From the NCBI GenBank assembly GCA_024760905.1, contig CM045733.1, positions 42,676,001-42,740,000 on the forward strand: a DNA stretch of 64,000 nucleotides. The letters are read 5' to 3'. This document shows, one piece after another, positions 12,607 to 23,008 of this stretch (within the stretch, counting starts at the first letter, position 1; every line of letters begins with the position of its first letter). The notes beneath the pieces were generated by a model. It worked only from the letters and a program-made list of their open reading frames with translations, was not told the origin of the DNA and made no database searches. A program made the position numbers and the translations under genes. Origin of the DNA: Plotosus lineatus (taxonomy: Eukaryota > Chordata > Actinopteri > Siluriformes > Plotosidae).

Positions 12607-12946
12607 GACAATGGATTATGCATATGTGCGTGTGCACATGCTGGATATGAGACGATTGGACAATGCTGCCCTATGTGTGCACCAAGAGAATGGGTATTTT
12701 GGGACTGCACTGAATTGATCAGCACAACTTGCAAATTGTGTTCTGGTTCAGCCTATGCTGACAAACCCAACAACTGTGCACTCTGCCTTAACTGTACAGT
12801 GTGTGTTTCTGAAAAGGGACTTAAATTGAATCAGGGTTGCAAAAAGAAATTAGAAACAGTGTGTGAAGTTATAGAAGGATTTTATTGTGTAAACAAAAAC
12901 AAGCGCTGTAGTCATGTTGGGGAACATACAAAATGTATCGTTAGAC
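12607..12946 (+). pseudogene. TNF-receptor superfamily cysteine-rich fragment (TNFRSF14/HVEM-like)
   Basis: An open frame of about 113 codons has the Cys spacing of TNF-receptor cysteine-rich domains. It reads CACAHAGYETIGQCCPMC, then DCTELISTTCKLC, LCLNCTVC, QGCKKKLETVCEVIEGFYC and GEHTKC. The CCPMC start and the FYC ... HTKC end match the CRD1-CRD2 and early CRD3 layout of fish HVEM-like receptors, cell-surface receptors for TNF-family ligands. An AG precedes the frame at 12605-12606 (TGTATAG). The frame stays open across positions where I recall introns in related genes, which suggests a retrocopy or a fused exon. It is cut at 12947 by a hAT-like terminus. No signal peptide, transmembrane segment or neighbouring exon was found, so it is probably a relic, though a live exon of a larger gene is not excluded. 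Confidence 0.7.
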
Positions 12947-12962
12947 CAGGGGTGGGCAACTA
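12947..12962 (+). mobile_element. hAT-like terminal sequence
   Basis: CAGGGGTGGGCAAC matches the terminal inverted repeat style of hAT/Charlie elements and abuts the receptor fragment. No opposite terminus was found downstream, so the extent is unknown. Confidence 0.45.
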
Positions 12963-14225
12963 ATTTTCCACCTCACCCATCAACACTATCTGCTGACCTC
13001 CTTGATTGCCTGAGATTTCTAACTGCTGCCCAATTCCAGCCTGTACCTCCTCTTACCCATAAACAGGCCATTCGGTCTCAACCAGAGATTTGTGACCAGT
13101 CCACCCAGACTGAGGGTCTTACTTCTGATGGCTACTTCACTGCTTCTTCTTCTCCTCCAGAGTCCCTTTGGCCTCTCCTGACTACTCTTTTCAAGCACAT
13201 TTCCACAGCCTCTCATTGCTGGTGCCCATGAATTGGCCTGCTTCTCCAACTGATTATTCACCTATTTCCCCCAGTGTATGAATTTTCTTGTTCTGATGTA
13301 ATCCTTGTTGTTCCCTTGGATCAGGCTGACTGATTTGTAATGTTCAATTTGTTTAATAAATTTCCTTTTTCTTTACTTTGTGTTTTGGTGTGATTATTTC
13401 ACATTAGTACACTACCAGCACTCTAGACATACATAACTGTTAGAGGATTAAACTGAATCATCACTCTGCCACTTAATAATTAAACATTTATTTTAATTAG
13501 TCTTGATATTTATATGAATTACCAGATATTGCTAATATTTCAAGCAAAGTATACATGTTATACATAATATAAGAATTTTGCCACACCTGTGCAGGTAGCT
13601 AAAGTTTCCTGAAATGCTCAGCAAAGACAACCCTCAGGTTAAAAGTGGTGTTAACATTTATTATTAACAGTGCACCACTCAGAAAATGGTGCACGGCAAC
13701 TGGAGTCTGACATTCCGAGGTCTTTTAATCTACATTGTTTAAGACTCATAAACATCCTGGGTATAAATTTGAAATGGTTCACATGGGCCTTCTTTGAAAT
13801 TATTTCAATTTTCCCGTTGGTGTGAATGGTTGCTTGTGTCTGCATGAGCCCTGTGATCAACTGGTGACCTGATCATGTTATAGCCTCATATGTATGTTGT
13901 ATATGTGATGTAACCTCTCACATGAGGTCAGCTGAGATTGGTTCCAGCTTCTTCTGCAGACCTGACAGATAAGTGTGACAGATAATGGATGACTGGAAGG
14001 ATATATGGATAGATATAGAAGGTATGAGTGGGAGGCCAGATGTGAGCTGACACTTTGTGGGCTGCACTAATTTCTACACCAGATACACTGCAAAAGTAAA
14101 GTGAGGAAAAATATCATCAACACATTGCATGGGTCAGGTAGGGGTGTAGCACGCTACTTGGACACAAACTGAGAACTGATTGCTCCTGACTGGATCACCT
14201 AAATACTACTCTAATATAGTTTTTT
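12963..14225. other. No gene; one polyadenylation-like signal
   Basis: The first 400 bp are C/T-rich. An AATAAA lies at 13355 followed by a GT-rich stretch, as expected for the end of an LTR or a transcript, but no LTR ends could be defined. The remainder is AT-rich with no frame worth reporting. Confidence 0.4.
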
Positions 14226-14400
14226 CATTCATTCATATATTCATCCATTCATTCATTTTCTGAACCGATCAATCCTAATTAGGGTCACGGGAGGCTGGTG
14301 CCCATCTCAGCTGACTCTGGGCAAAGGCATGGTACACTTTGGACAGCTCATCAGGCCATCTCAGGGCCAACATTCACACAGCCATTCATACTAAAGTTTA
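14226..14400 (-). mobile_element. SINE 3' fragment (tail type B)
   Basis: On the plus strand it shows the (ATTC)n tail, then AATCCTAATTAGGGTCACGG, GGCTGGTGCCCATCTCAGC and a GGACAGCTCATCAGGCC block. This is the reverse complement of the second SINE tail type. Confidence 0.8.
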
Positions 14401-14715
14401 TTATTCATTCAAATTATTTTTGCTTCTGGACAATGCAAAGCCATTATCTAATTCTTGATATTCTTTTACAGGATGACTTATTCCAACTGTATGACTGAAT
14501 TACACTACAAGTTGCACTATTGACACTCAGACTGTAATTTCTCCACCCCCCTACCCCTTCCCCCTGATGAAAAACTAGAGAAGGATTAACTTGTTTCAAG
14601 ACATGAAGCTTATATTTTTGTTGCTGTTTTGTTCTTTGAAACAAGCCCATAAAGTCATGTTTAGTCAGGGGGGAGTACATGCTAATTTTTTATAAATTAC
14701 AGAATATGTTCTTTC

Positions 14716-14850
14716 CATTCATTCATTTTCTAATCCGCTTAATCCTAATTAGAGTTATGAGAAAGCTGGCACCCATCTAAGCTGACTCTGGATCAGGGCA
14801 GAGTACACCTAGAACAGCTCACCAAACCATTGCAGAGCATGCACTTAGCA
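14716..14850 (-). mobile_element. SINE 3' fragment (tail type B)
   Basis: Same tail block as at 14.2 kb, more diverged: CATTCATTTTCTAATCCGC and GCTGACTCTGGATCAGGGC. No head is present. Confidence 0.8.
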
Positions 14851-14884
14851 TCAACTACTTTATTCCTTTTTTGTTGTTTGTCTA

Positions 14885-15130
14885 CCTCACAGCCAGAAGG
14901 CACCAGGCTGAACAATCGTGTTTCTGTGTGGAGTTTGCTTATTCTCTCTCTGCTTGCATGGGTTGCGTCTGGGTACGCCAGTTTCCTCCCACAGTCCAAA
15001 GACAAGCAAATTATGCTAAATTACTGTTCCAAATTGATCCTAGTTCTGAGTGTGACTGTAAATGATTGTGCGTGTACTCGCCCTGTGACGGACAGGGAAG
15101 CGGTTCAGGATGCACCCAGTCTTTACCTAT
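14885..15130 (+). mobile_element. SINE type C fragment, 5'-truncated
   Basis: Reads TTTCTGTGTGGAGTTTGC, then a CAGTTTCCTCCCACAGTCC block and CCCTGTGACGGACAGGG. This is the body of the common fish tRNA-headed SINE whose head is preserved at 19.9 kb. Confidence 0.8.
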
Positions 15131-15261
15131 AAAAATATTTTCAATGAATAATAAAACAATTACTGAATTTGATTTATGTATGAAATGGAGAATTATTCCA
15201 TTCTTGAGCATCCCCCCAATCAAATAATTGTCCCTAATATTTAATTAATAATTGCCTATTA

Positions 15262-15405
15262 TCATTCACTCATCTGTCAAACCAGTTAATCCTACTACTA
15301 AAATTGTGGGGGGTCTGTAGTCTATCTCAGCCAGCACTGGGCGAAGATGAGATACACCCTGGACAGCTCACCACACCAACAGAGGCAACACATGCAATCA
15401 CATTC
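15262..15405 (-). mobile_element. SINE 3' fragment (tail type B)
   Basis: Diverged tail block with CACTCATCTGTCAAACC, CAGCACTGGGCGAAG and ACACCCTGGACAGCTC. It is followed by a short CAGAAT repeat at 15405-15430. Confidence 0.7.
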
Positions 15406-15429
15406 AGAATCAGAATCAGAATACTTATT

Positions 15430-16715
15430 TCAGAATACGTGTCGCCTCAATAATGGAGGCTCAAAACATGGCCCATTCGGATTCCATTGCCACTGCCTAC
15501 TTTAAAATGTACTTGTAACTCTGCTGGAGCTGGCAGTTAGTGGCCGCTCTGACAGAAGACCCTGCCAAAGGTTCCCCAGAGACCCTAACTACACACTTGG
15601 GCCTGCAAGGTCTTGAGAGCAGTCCGCCCCACCATCAGAGCCAGCTCACCACCAGGTGGTGATTGGTTGACAGCTCAGCTCCTCTTTTCACCTACGTGTC
15701 CAGAACATGTGGCCGCAAGTCCGGTGACACAACTACAAAGTTGATCATCAAATTGCGGCTAAGGGTATCCTGGTGCCAAGTGCACCTATGGACACCCTTA
15801 TGTTCAAACATGGTGTTCATGATAGACAGACCACGACAATCACAGAATTCTAACAACTAAACATCATTTGGGTTCAGATTGGCGAGGCCATGCCTACCAA
15901 TCACACCATTACAGATCACACTGTCTTTGCTCGCATGGGTGTTGAAGTCTCCCAGGACAAAACAGACGTCCCAAGGAAAAGCGTTCTCCAACACACCCCC
16001 TAAAAACTCCATAAGGGGTGGGTACTCTGAACTGTCATTTGGTGCATAAGCACAAACAACTGACAGAACCCATCCCCCCAACCAAAGGTGGATGGAGGCT
16101 ACCCTTTCATCAACTGGTAAGAACCCTATCATGTGGGCACCGAGACGGGTGGCAACCAGAATGCCTACACTGGCTCGCTGCTTCTCCCAATGAACAACTC
16201 CAGAATGGAATAAGGTATAGCACCCCCTTGAGATGTGTGGTTCCAGAACTCAAGCTATGCGTTGAGGTGAGTCGACTATAGGTCTCAACTTCATGCACTA
16301 GCTCAGGCGCCATTCTCTAAAGTCAGAGCCAATCCCTGAGAATTTGTTCGATGAAACCCATGCCTTCGGCTGCCACTTAACTCACAATGCACCTGGCCCC
16401 TATAACCCCTCCCACAAGTGGTGGGTTCATGGAAGGGCAGATCCATGTTTCCTCTTTATTCTGGGCCAAATCGGGCTTCATGGGCAGAAGCCTGACCATT
16501 AAGTGCTTGCCTTCTCGCCCCTCCCCCAGGCCTGACTCCAGCAGGGTCCTTGGTGACCCATGTCCTGGTAAGGGAAACTATGTTATTTTAACTCTGCATT
16601 GTCTGGACCTTCACCTAGGATCTGCTTGACTTGGCTGACCCAAACATAATGCCCTCGACAACATAGCTTCTCGGATCATTAGACCATGAAAACCCCTCCA
16701 CCATGATAAGGTTCA
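15430..16715 (-). mobile_element. LINE 5' part: leader and endonuclease of a third family
   Basis: On the minus strand a leader near 16715-16330 (GGTGGAGGGGTTT start) is followed by endonuclease blocks. These are TSTHSLSSGTTHL (about 16270), PVDERVASIHL and VVCAYAPNDSSEYPPL (about 16110-16040), VLGDFNTHASKDS (about 15960) and a decayed HQDTLG-type block near 15770. The final STDHHLVV-type region is near 15670. Stops and frameshifts are frequent. RT is absent. The pattern belongs to a widespread fish LINE whose endonuclease carries CAYAPN..SEYP. I do not assign the clade. Confidence 0.8.
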
Positions 16716-17861
16716 AGGAAGTGGATGTTTTTCCTATTTCTCATTTATTTCCGGTTTATGAAGACTTAACTTTTTATCATTAATTAAAACGAGGTTAAAA
16801 GCTTTTCAAATATATTTTCATGTATGATAAAAAAATATATATATTTAGGTGCTGCACTTTAAGATAAAAATACATACAGAATGCTTTTAGCAGAGAAAAT
16901 AGCAGGAACGAACTTCACTGAGGCAATCATTTATATTTTTTAAATAGTAAGTCTTTCAGTTTTAGATTCATTTTCAGAAAGAACTAAAAGCAGAAACAGA
17001 GTCATTGTTTCTCCAACAGAATAACAGGTGCATGAGTCACAAGTTCATGTTTGGCTTGAATTAACAATCCCATCATTTCCTTATCTCAGGAAATTATTCA
17101 TTTTGAAGGGAGGAGATGTCGACTTCAGAAATAAATGCTTCCCTTATCAAGGAATTTCAACCTGTACAACTTTTATGTAAAAAAAATCCATCCTACCCTC
17201 GTTTCTGATAACATTTTTTTTTGTCTACATTAGGGAGTTTTGTGGAATGCAAGTGCAGGTAAAAATATTTAAAATCCACTGTCCAAAATTGGTTTCAGTC
17301 AGAGGTCAGAGGATCAGGTAATCGGTGACTTTGTTCTGACACAGGAGAGGACCTCACCATGGGCCTAGGTATGGTTTGGGCCTAGACTTGGAAGTGGGGT
17401 CTGGCACAGGAACAGGCTCTGGTGTAGACTCAAAGATAAAACCCTGCGTTGGACCAGATATAGAACCAGACTCAGGAGTCGGCTCCAAACTGTGCTCATA
17501 TACCGGTTTACTCCATGCATATTTTCTGACTTGGTCGCAAAATCATGCACATACCTGGGTGACAAAATGTTCTCAGGCAGCAGAGTGGACTTGAGTGTAA
17601 AATTTATTCTGGTGATGACTTGGGCACAGAAGGAGCCAGAGCGTTAGGTCAATAATCAGGTTGTGAACCAGACATGGGCTCAAGTTCAGGAGCCTTCAAA
17701 GTATCCACCCAGATCTTTAGCTATCTGCACAATAATGGTGGCACTTAAGTCAGTACCAGAGGGTTCTGATGATGGTTTGGTCAAGGTCCTTGTCTGGATT
17801 AATTAGTTAATAATTGTATTAATTAGTTATCACAGTATTATTACATTATGCATGTACCATA
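16716..17861. other. No gene; weak degenerate repeat at 17370-17490
   Basis: Mostly AT-rich and featureless. Around 17370-17490, and again near 17670, there are loose repeats of a roughly 20-bp unit containing GACTCAGG and GGCTC, which read as Gly/Ser/Pro-rich frames on both strands. This is best seen as a decayed minisatellite. Confidence 0.4.
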
Positions 17862-19205
17862 CACTACCGTTCAAAGGTTTGGGGTCACTTGGAAATAAAC
17901 CGATCAGAAAATCAGTGTGGACACTGTTGATGTTGACATGGCTATTATTGGTGGAAATGACTGGATTTTAATGGCATATCTACATAAGTGTACAATAGCC
18001 GATTTACAGGACCTATGATATTTGTTTTTCAGTGGCACATTGTGTTATCTGAAGTTTGCCAAATACCAGGTCCTCATTTGGCAGCTTCATTAAATGGCAC
18101 CTACAAAAAAAGTCTAAGAGTAAAGAGGTTAGTCCTTGATGCCAGCCTTTTAACCAGAGTTGCAAAAAAATGCAATATCTGAGAATAGTTAATAAAAGAA
18201 AAATGTAAAATGGGTCAAAGAACAGGGGCATTAGACAGAGAAAAAATGAGGAAAAATTGCTATTGACAGACTAATCAAAGTGTGATGTGTTTGGGTCACA
18301 AAGAAGAACATTTGTAAGGTACATAAAAAAATGAAAAGATGCTAGAGGAGTGCTTGACAACAAACTCTCAAGCAGAGTTGTGAAATGTGGTGGTCTAGAG
18401 GTGCTTCAATGGTAAAAATGGAAGATTTTAATAAAGTAAAATGAATATTGAACAAGGAGGTATATCACTTAACACAATATCATACCCATGAACATTGCTT
18501 GATTGGAACCACTTTGCCTCTCCTACAAAAGAAAAATGATCTGAAACACAGCTTTAAACTATGCAAGAACCAATTAGAAGAAGCAGTCATTTGGTATTCT
18601 GCCAATAATGTTAGTGCAGTCAGTGGATCTCAATCTGATTGAGCTATTGTGGGAGCAGCTTCATCATGTCTGTCTGTCTTCCTTTCGGCTTTTTCCCTTT
18701 TACTCGGGAGTCGCCACAGCGAATCATCTGATTTGCACGATTGATTTGGCAGAGGATTTTACCTCGGATGCCCTTCCTGTCACAACCCTTTCAGCAAGGG
18801 ACAGAAACACGCTGACGACTTTGCAGCCTACTCTTTACGAAAGTCAGCAATGGTTCTTTTACATGCCTCACACCATAGACAGTGAGAGACATGGCCCGCC
18901 TTTGATAACCCAGTTAGCTGCACTGTGGGGGACAGTGACAACCTTGTGGAGAGTGGGACTTGAACCCCCAACCTTTGGAGCAGCGATCCAGTGCCCTATA
19001 CCACTAGACCACCACTGCCCGCGGGAGCAGCTTGACCATATACTGCAGAAATGCCCATTAAGCCAGTCCAACTTGTGGGAGATGCTTCAAGGTGCATCAA
19101 GTAAATTTTCTTCAACTTACTTTGAAAAATGAACAGTCAAAATAACAATGGTCTGAAAGACTGTAATACCTACATAGAGGATACTATAAGCAAGCATACT
19201 TTAAA
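17862..19205 (+). mobile_element. Second Tc1-like transposon, decayed, split by a SINE
   Basis: The left terminus CACTACCGTTCAAAGG follows a TA. Transposase relics on the plus strand include LKHSFKLCKNQLEE near 18550 and SVDLNLIELLWEQLHH near 18625-18665. After the SINE they resume as KCPLSQSNLWEMLQGA near 19050. Together they match the C-terminal part of Tc1-type transposases (SPDLNPIELLWE box and following helix). The right terminal repeat is not seen. It is older than the SINE, which interrupts it with a target duplication. Confidence 0.8.
18662..19022 (-). mobile_element. Full-length SINE, tail type A (RTE-like tail)
   Basis: Flanked by the 11-bp duplication GGGAGCAGCTT (18651-18661 and 19023-19033). 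On the minus strand the head is tRNA-like: an A-box-like TGGTCTAGTGG near 19010 and a B-box-like GGTTCAAGTCC near 18960, both internal RNA polymerase III promoter motifs. The body holds CAGCTAACTGGGTTATCA and GGCATGTAAAAGAACCATTG. The tail holds GGAAGGGCATCCGA and ATTCGCTGTGGCGACTC then AAAAAGCCGAAAGG. The last block matches the 3' end of the RTE LINEs in this window. Confidence 0.9.
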
Positions 19206-19211
19206 AAACAA

Positions 19212-19378
19212 AATTATTATCCATTCATTCATTCATTCATTCATTCACTCATTCATTCACTCATTCATTCATTTTCTAAGCTGATTAATTCTAATTAGGG
19301 TTACAAGGAGGCTGGCGCCCATCTTTTCTAACTCTGGGCAAGGGTCAGATACACCTTGGATAGCTTGCCAGGCCACAA
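19212..19378 (-). mobile_element. SINE 3' fragment (tail type B) with (CATT)n tail
   Basis: A 50-bp CATT repeat, then ATTAATTCTAATTAGGGTTA and GGCTGGCGCCCATC. Only the tail remains. Confidence 0.8.
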
Positions 19379-19401
19379 AATTATTATTTTAAGTAAAACT
19401 T

Positions 19402-20300
19402 TCAATAGTTTTTGTTTTTAGTGTCCTGTAGCTTCTTGTCCACTGCAGCACAGCTGCTGAACCTCACTGTATAGCAGTAGGTAAGGAGGTGACTTTGGTG
19501 GCAGAAAAGTAAAAGTTTGTCAGTAGGGGGTCTGGGTAGGCTGGTTTGTCTACGCTTGCAAAGGAAGTACAGCCTTTGTTTTGCTTTCCTCACATGGTGG
19601 GAGATGTTTATGGTCTCGGTGAAGTTAGCTGAGATGTGGACTCCAAGAAACTTGAAGCACTCCACCCTCTCTACCTCATCTCCATCAATGTAGAAGGTAA
19701 ACGGCACAGACAGTTTGTTTCAATCTCCTGAAGTCCATTATATTTTCCTTGGTTTTGGATGTGTTGAGTTTTAAATTATTGTTGTTGCACCATTGCCGCG
19801 AATGACAGACCACCTTCCTGTAGGCTGACTCGTTTTGATTTATTATCAGATCTATGACGGAGGTTTCGTAGGCAAATTTGATGATGGTATTGCTGGGGTG
19901 GGGCGGCACGGTGGCATAGTGGTTAGCACGTCCGCCTCACAGCAAGAATGCCTGGGTTCGATTTCTGGCCTGGGCATTTCTGTGTGAGTTTGCATGTTCT
20001 CCCCATGCTCACGTGGGTTTCCTCTGGGTACTCCAGTTTCCTCCCATGGTCCAAAAACATGCATAGTAGGCTAATTGGCTGTTCTAAATTGCCCTTAGGT
20101 TCGAATCGTGCAGAAGGCAATGGCAAACCACTGACCTATCCTTGCCAAGAAAATCTCCATGAAGATGATCATCAAGGCGTTATCCTTCATGGCAGGTCGC
20201 CAAGCGTCGTCCTACGACTCGGAAGGTACCAGACCAAACTATTGCTGGGGTGAGTTGAAGAACAGTTGTGTGTGAAAAGGGAAGACAAGGGGCCGAAGAA
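19402..20300 (-). mobile_element. LINE RT C-terminal fragment of a fourth family, split by a SINE
   Basis: The minus strand reads THPSNTIIKFAYETSVIDLI (20255-19840 once the SINE is skipped), NNNNLKLNTSKTKENIMDFR (about 19770), then EVERVECFKFLGVHIS and RKAKQRLYFL (19680-19560). This is the palm and thumb of a non-LTR reverse transcriptase. The catalytic FADDT box has become FAYET, so the copy is dead regardless of frame. It is typical of LINEs common in fish genomes. 5' parts are absent. Confidence 0.82.
19901..20239 (+). mobile_element. Full-length tRNA-headed SINE, type C head with unusual tail
   Basis: Flanked by TATTGCTGGGGTG at 19888-19900 and 20240-20252, inside the RT fragment. The head has an A-box-like TGGCATAGTGG and a B-box-like GGGTTCGATTT. 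The body includes GTGTGAGTTTGCATG and CAGTTTCCTCCCATGG. Instead of the GAATGAAT-type tail seen in other copies, it ends in GCAATGGCAAACCAC and GTCGTCCTACGACTCGG. Confidence 0.88.
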
Positions 20301-20590
20301 TGTTGTATCTCGTTTATATTATAACTCATTAAATTTTAAGTGCTTGGTATAAAACAGATATTGTGACAGCTCTGACTAATGGTAATTAATTTATCAGATT
20401 TGCAGGGAGAAGACAGCTGGAAAAAATGCTACCCCTGACCAAAAAAAAAAAAAATGTAACTTTTAGAACCTAATATAAAAAATTCTCCTTGAATCTGCTT
20501 ACAATATTGTCTTAGTGAGATAAAATGGATGCAAGTGCAGGTAAAGACAGACAATTATTCACAGTCCATAATCCATAAGATGTGTCAATA

Positions 20591-20937
20591 GTTCATCAGT
20601 TCATTTTATGTACCCGCTTAATCCTAATTTGGGTCACGGGGAGGCTGGTGCCCATCCCAGCCAACTTCGGGCGAGGGCAGAGTACACCCTGGACAGCTCG
20701 CCAGGCCATCGCAGGGCGGAAACACGCTGACGGCTTTGCAGCCTACTCTTGTCGAAAGTCAGCAATGGTTCTTTTACATGCCTCACACCAGAGACAGTGA
20801 GAGACATGGCCGGCCTTTGATAACCCAGTTAGCTCCACTGGGGGGGGACAGTGACAACCTTGTGGAGAGTGGGACTCGAACCCCCAACCTTTGGAGCAGC
20901 GATCCAGTGCCCTATACCACTAGACCACCACTGCCCT
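20591..20937 (-). mobile_element. Full-length SINE, tail type B
   Basis: Flanked by the 12-bp duplication GATGTGTCAATA (20579-20590 and 20938-20949). It has the same tRNA-like head and body as the SINE at 18.7 kb. After the shared body (GCTGCAAAGCCG on the minus strand) it switches to the other tail: GATGGCCTGGCGAGCTG, CTCGCCCGAAGTTGG and the GGATTAAGCGG end. There is no RTE-like end. Confidence 0.9.
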
Positions 20938-20975
20938 GATGTGTCAATAACTAATGATAAAAAAAAATAAAAACA

Positions 20976-22548
20976 GGTATGTCATCAGGACCAACTGCCT
21001 TTCTTCATCCTCTTCAATGCCCTCCTTACTTCACCCTTAGTAATCTTTGCTATTTCCTGGTCCTCAACAGTCACCTCTTCTACTCTTTTTTCTCTCTCAT
21101 TTTCCTCATTCATCAGCTCTTCAAAGTACTCTTTCTATCTTCCCAGCACACTTCTGTCATCAGTCCACACGTTTCCCACTCTGTCCTTAATCACTCTAAC
21201 TTGCTGCACGTCCTTCCCATCTCTATTTCTCTGCTGTGCCAACCTGTATGAATAATTTTCTCCCTCCTTACTGTCCAACCTGGCATACAAGTCATCATAC
21301 GCCCTCTGTTTGGCCTTTGACACCGTTACCTTCGCCTTACGCTGTGCCTCCCTGTACTGCTGTTTACTCTCTTCGGTCCTGTCTATGTCCCATTTCTTCT
21401 TATGTCCCATTTCTTTTGTACACACTCCTGCACTTCCTCATTCCACCACCAAGTCTCCTTATCTACTGTCCTTCCAGAGGACACGCCAAGTACTCTCCTA
21501 CCTGTCTCCCTGATCACATTAGCTGCAGTTGTCCAGTCATCTGGAAGCACTTCCAGACCACCCAAAACCTGTTTCAACTCCTCCTTGAAGACAACATGAC
21601 ACTCCTCCTTTTTCAGCTTCCACCACTTTGTCTTCTGCTCTGTCTTTGCCTTCTTCCTTTAAATTACATCGCCTACACAAGATGTAGTCTATCTGTGTGC
21701 TCCTACCTCCACTTTTATAAGTCATCCTATGCTCCTCTCTCTTCTGGAAGAAAGTATTCACCACAGCCATGTCCATCCTTTTTGCAAAATCGATCAACAT
21801 CTGTCCTTCTGTGTTCCTGTCCTGGATGCCAAACCTGCCCATCACTTCCTTGTCCCCTCATTTGCCTGCACCAACATGTCAGTTGCACCAATGACCACTC
21901 TTTCACCTCTGGGGGTACTCTGCATCACTTCTCTAACTCATTCCAGAATCTCTCCTTCTCTTCTAGCTCACATCATTCCTGTGGGGCATAAGCACTAACA
22001 ACATTGAACATCACACCTTCAATTTCTAACTTGAGACTCATCACGCTATCTGACACTCTTTTAACTTATAGAACATTCCTGACCATCCCCTTCAAGATGA
22101 CTCCTACTCCATTACCCTTCCCATCCACACCATGAAAAAACAGCTTAAACCCTGCTCCTAAGCTTGTAGCCTTGCTACCTTTCCGCCTGGTCTCCTGAAC
22201 ACAAAGTGCGTCCACCTCCCTCCTCTGCATCATGTCAGCCAGCTCTCTACCTTTTCCTGTCATAGTTCCAACATTCAAAGTCCCTACTCTCAGTCCTAGA
22301 CTCATGCTTTTCCTCTTCTCTCTCTGCCTACAGACATTTCCACCAGCACCCTGTTGGTTAACAGCACTGATGGCGGTCGTTGTTAACCTGGGCCGCGACC
22401 AATCCGGTATGAAATTTGTCTTTACGGTTTGCATTTTGTATTCTGGCAAAAGTTTTACGCCGGATGCCTGACGCAACCCTCTGCATTTATCCGGGCTTGG
22501 GACCGGTGTGAGAGCGGGCACTTGTTTGTGCCCCCCCTCACGGTTGCA
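20976..22548 (-). mobile_element. RTE-type LINE copy 2, 5' half only
   Basis: The 5' leader starts near 22548 (CGGATAAATGCAGAGGG on the minus strand). The endonuclease is split: RVGTLNVGTMTGKGREL and CVQETRRKGSKA (22320-22170), then RFGIQDRNTEG and VDYILC-like blocks (21845-21690). A deletion near 21655 removes part of the linker. The copy stops at 20976 just before the RT domain, so it lacks its 3' end. LINE copies normally lose the 5' end instead. No TSD was identified. Confidence 0.9.
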
Positions 22549-22689
22549 TTAAGAATAAATTAAATCTCTAAGATGCAATATTATAAATGTGAACGGTTGT
22601 TTCCATTCAGATCAAGGGAACACACTGATTCCATAAATTTTAAAGTGTTTAATAGCTTCAGTATTACACTATCACTGAGAGCCAATGAA

Positions 22690-23008
22690 GAGTCATAGTG
22701 GGAGTCATTTGGGAGTCTGGGTGTTTCAGACTCTCTAAAGAATCACAGTGACTCCCAGTCTTCCAGACTGACTCCAGTTGGATGCCTCTCGCTCGTAATA
22801 CAATATCGGTGTTAAACAAACAACAAAGTACATTACATACATTGAAATTTTGCTTTGCGCTCTGGGCACCCATCGTCGTTCGTTTGATGCTGACCAGGAA
22901 GCAACAGCTGCCAAACTTTAACATCTTATTGTATGACACGGCCAGATTCAAACTCGGACTTCCCAGAGGATAAAGTGGACACTCTACCAACTGCGCTAAA
23001 CCGCCAGT
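22690..23008 (-). mobile_element. tRNA-derived SINE, different family (type E)
   Basis: On the minus strand the head reads GGTTTAGCGCAGTTGGTAGAG, an A-box region, and GAGTTTGAATCTGG, a B-box region, at 23003-22935. The body follows with GGCAGCTGTTGCTTCCTGG, ending near 22690 in a palindromic GACTCCCA/TGGGAGTC stretch. The acceptor stem does not pair as a functional tRNA should, so this is a SINE and not a tRNA gene. Confidence 0.65.

Noticed and set aside
17370..17700. Gly/Ser-rich frame (GSGTGTGSGVDSK)
   Set aside because: Repeats at DNA level read similarly on both strands, and stops follow quickly. Treated as a decayed minisatellite.
18940..19022. tRNA-like A and B boxes
   Set aside because: These belong to SINE heads with degenerate stems and long 3' bodies, not to functional tRNA genes. 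The same holds for the heads at 19.9, 22.95, 30.75, 39.77, 54.49 and 55.84 kb.
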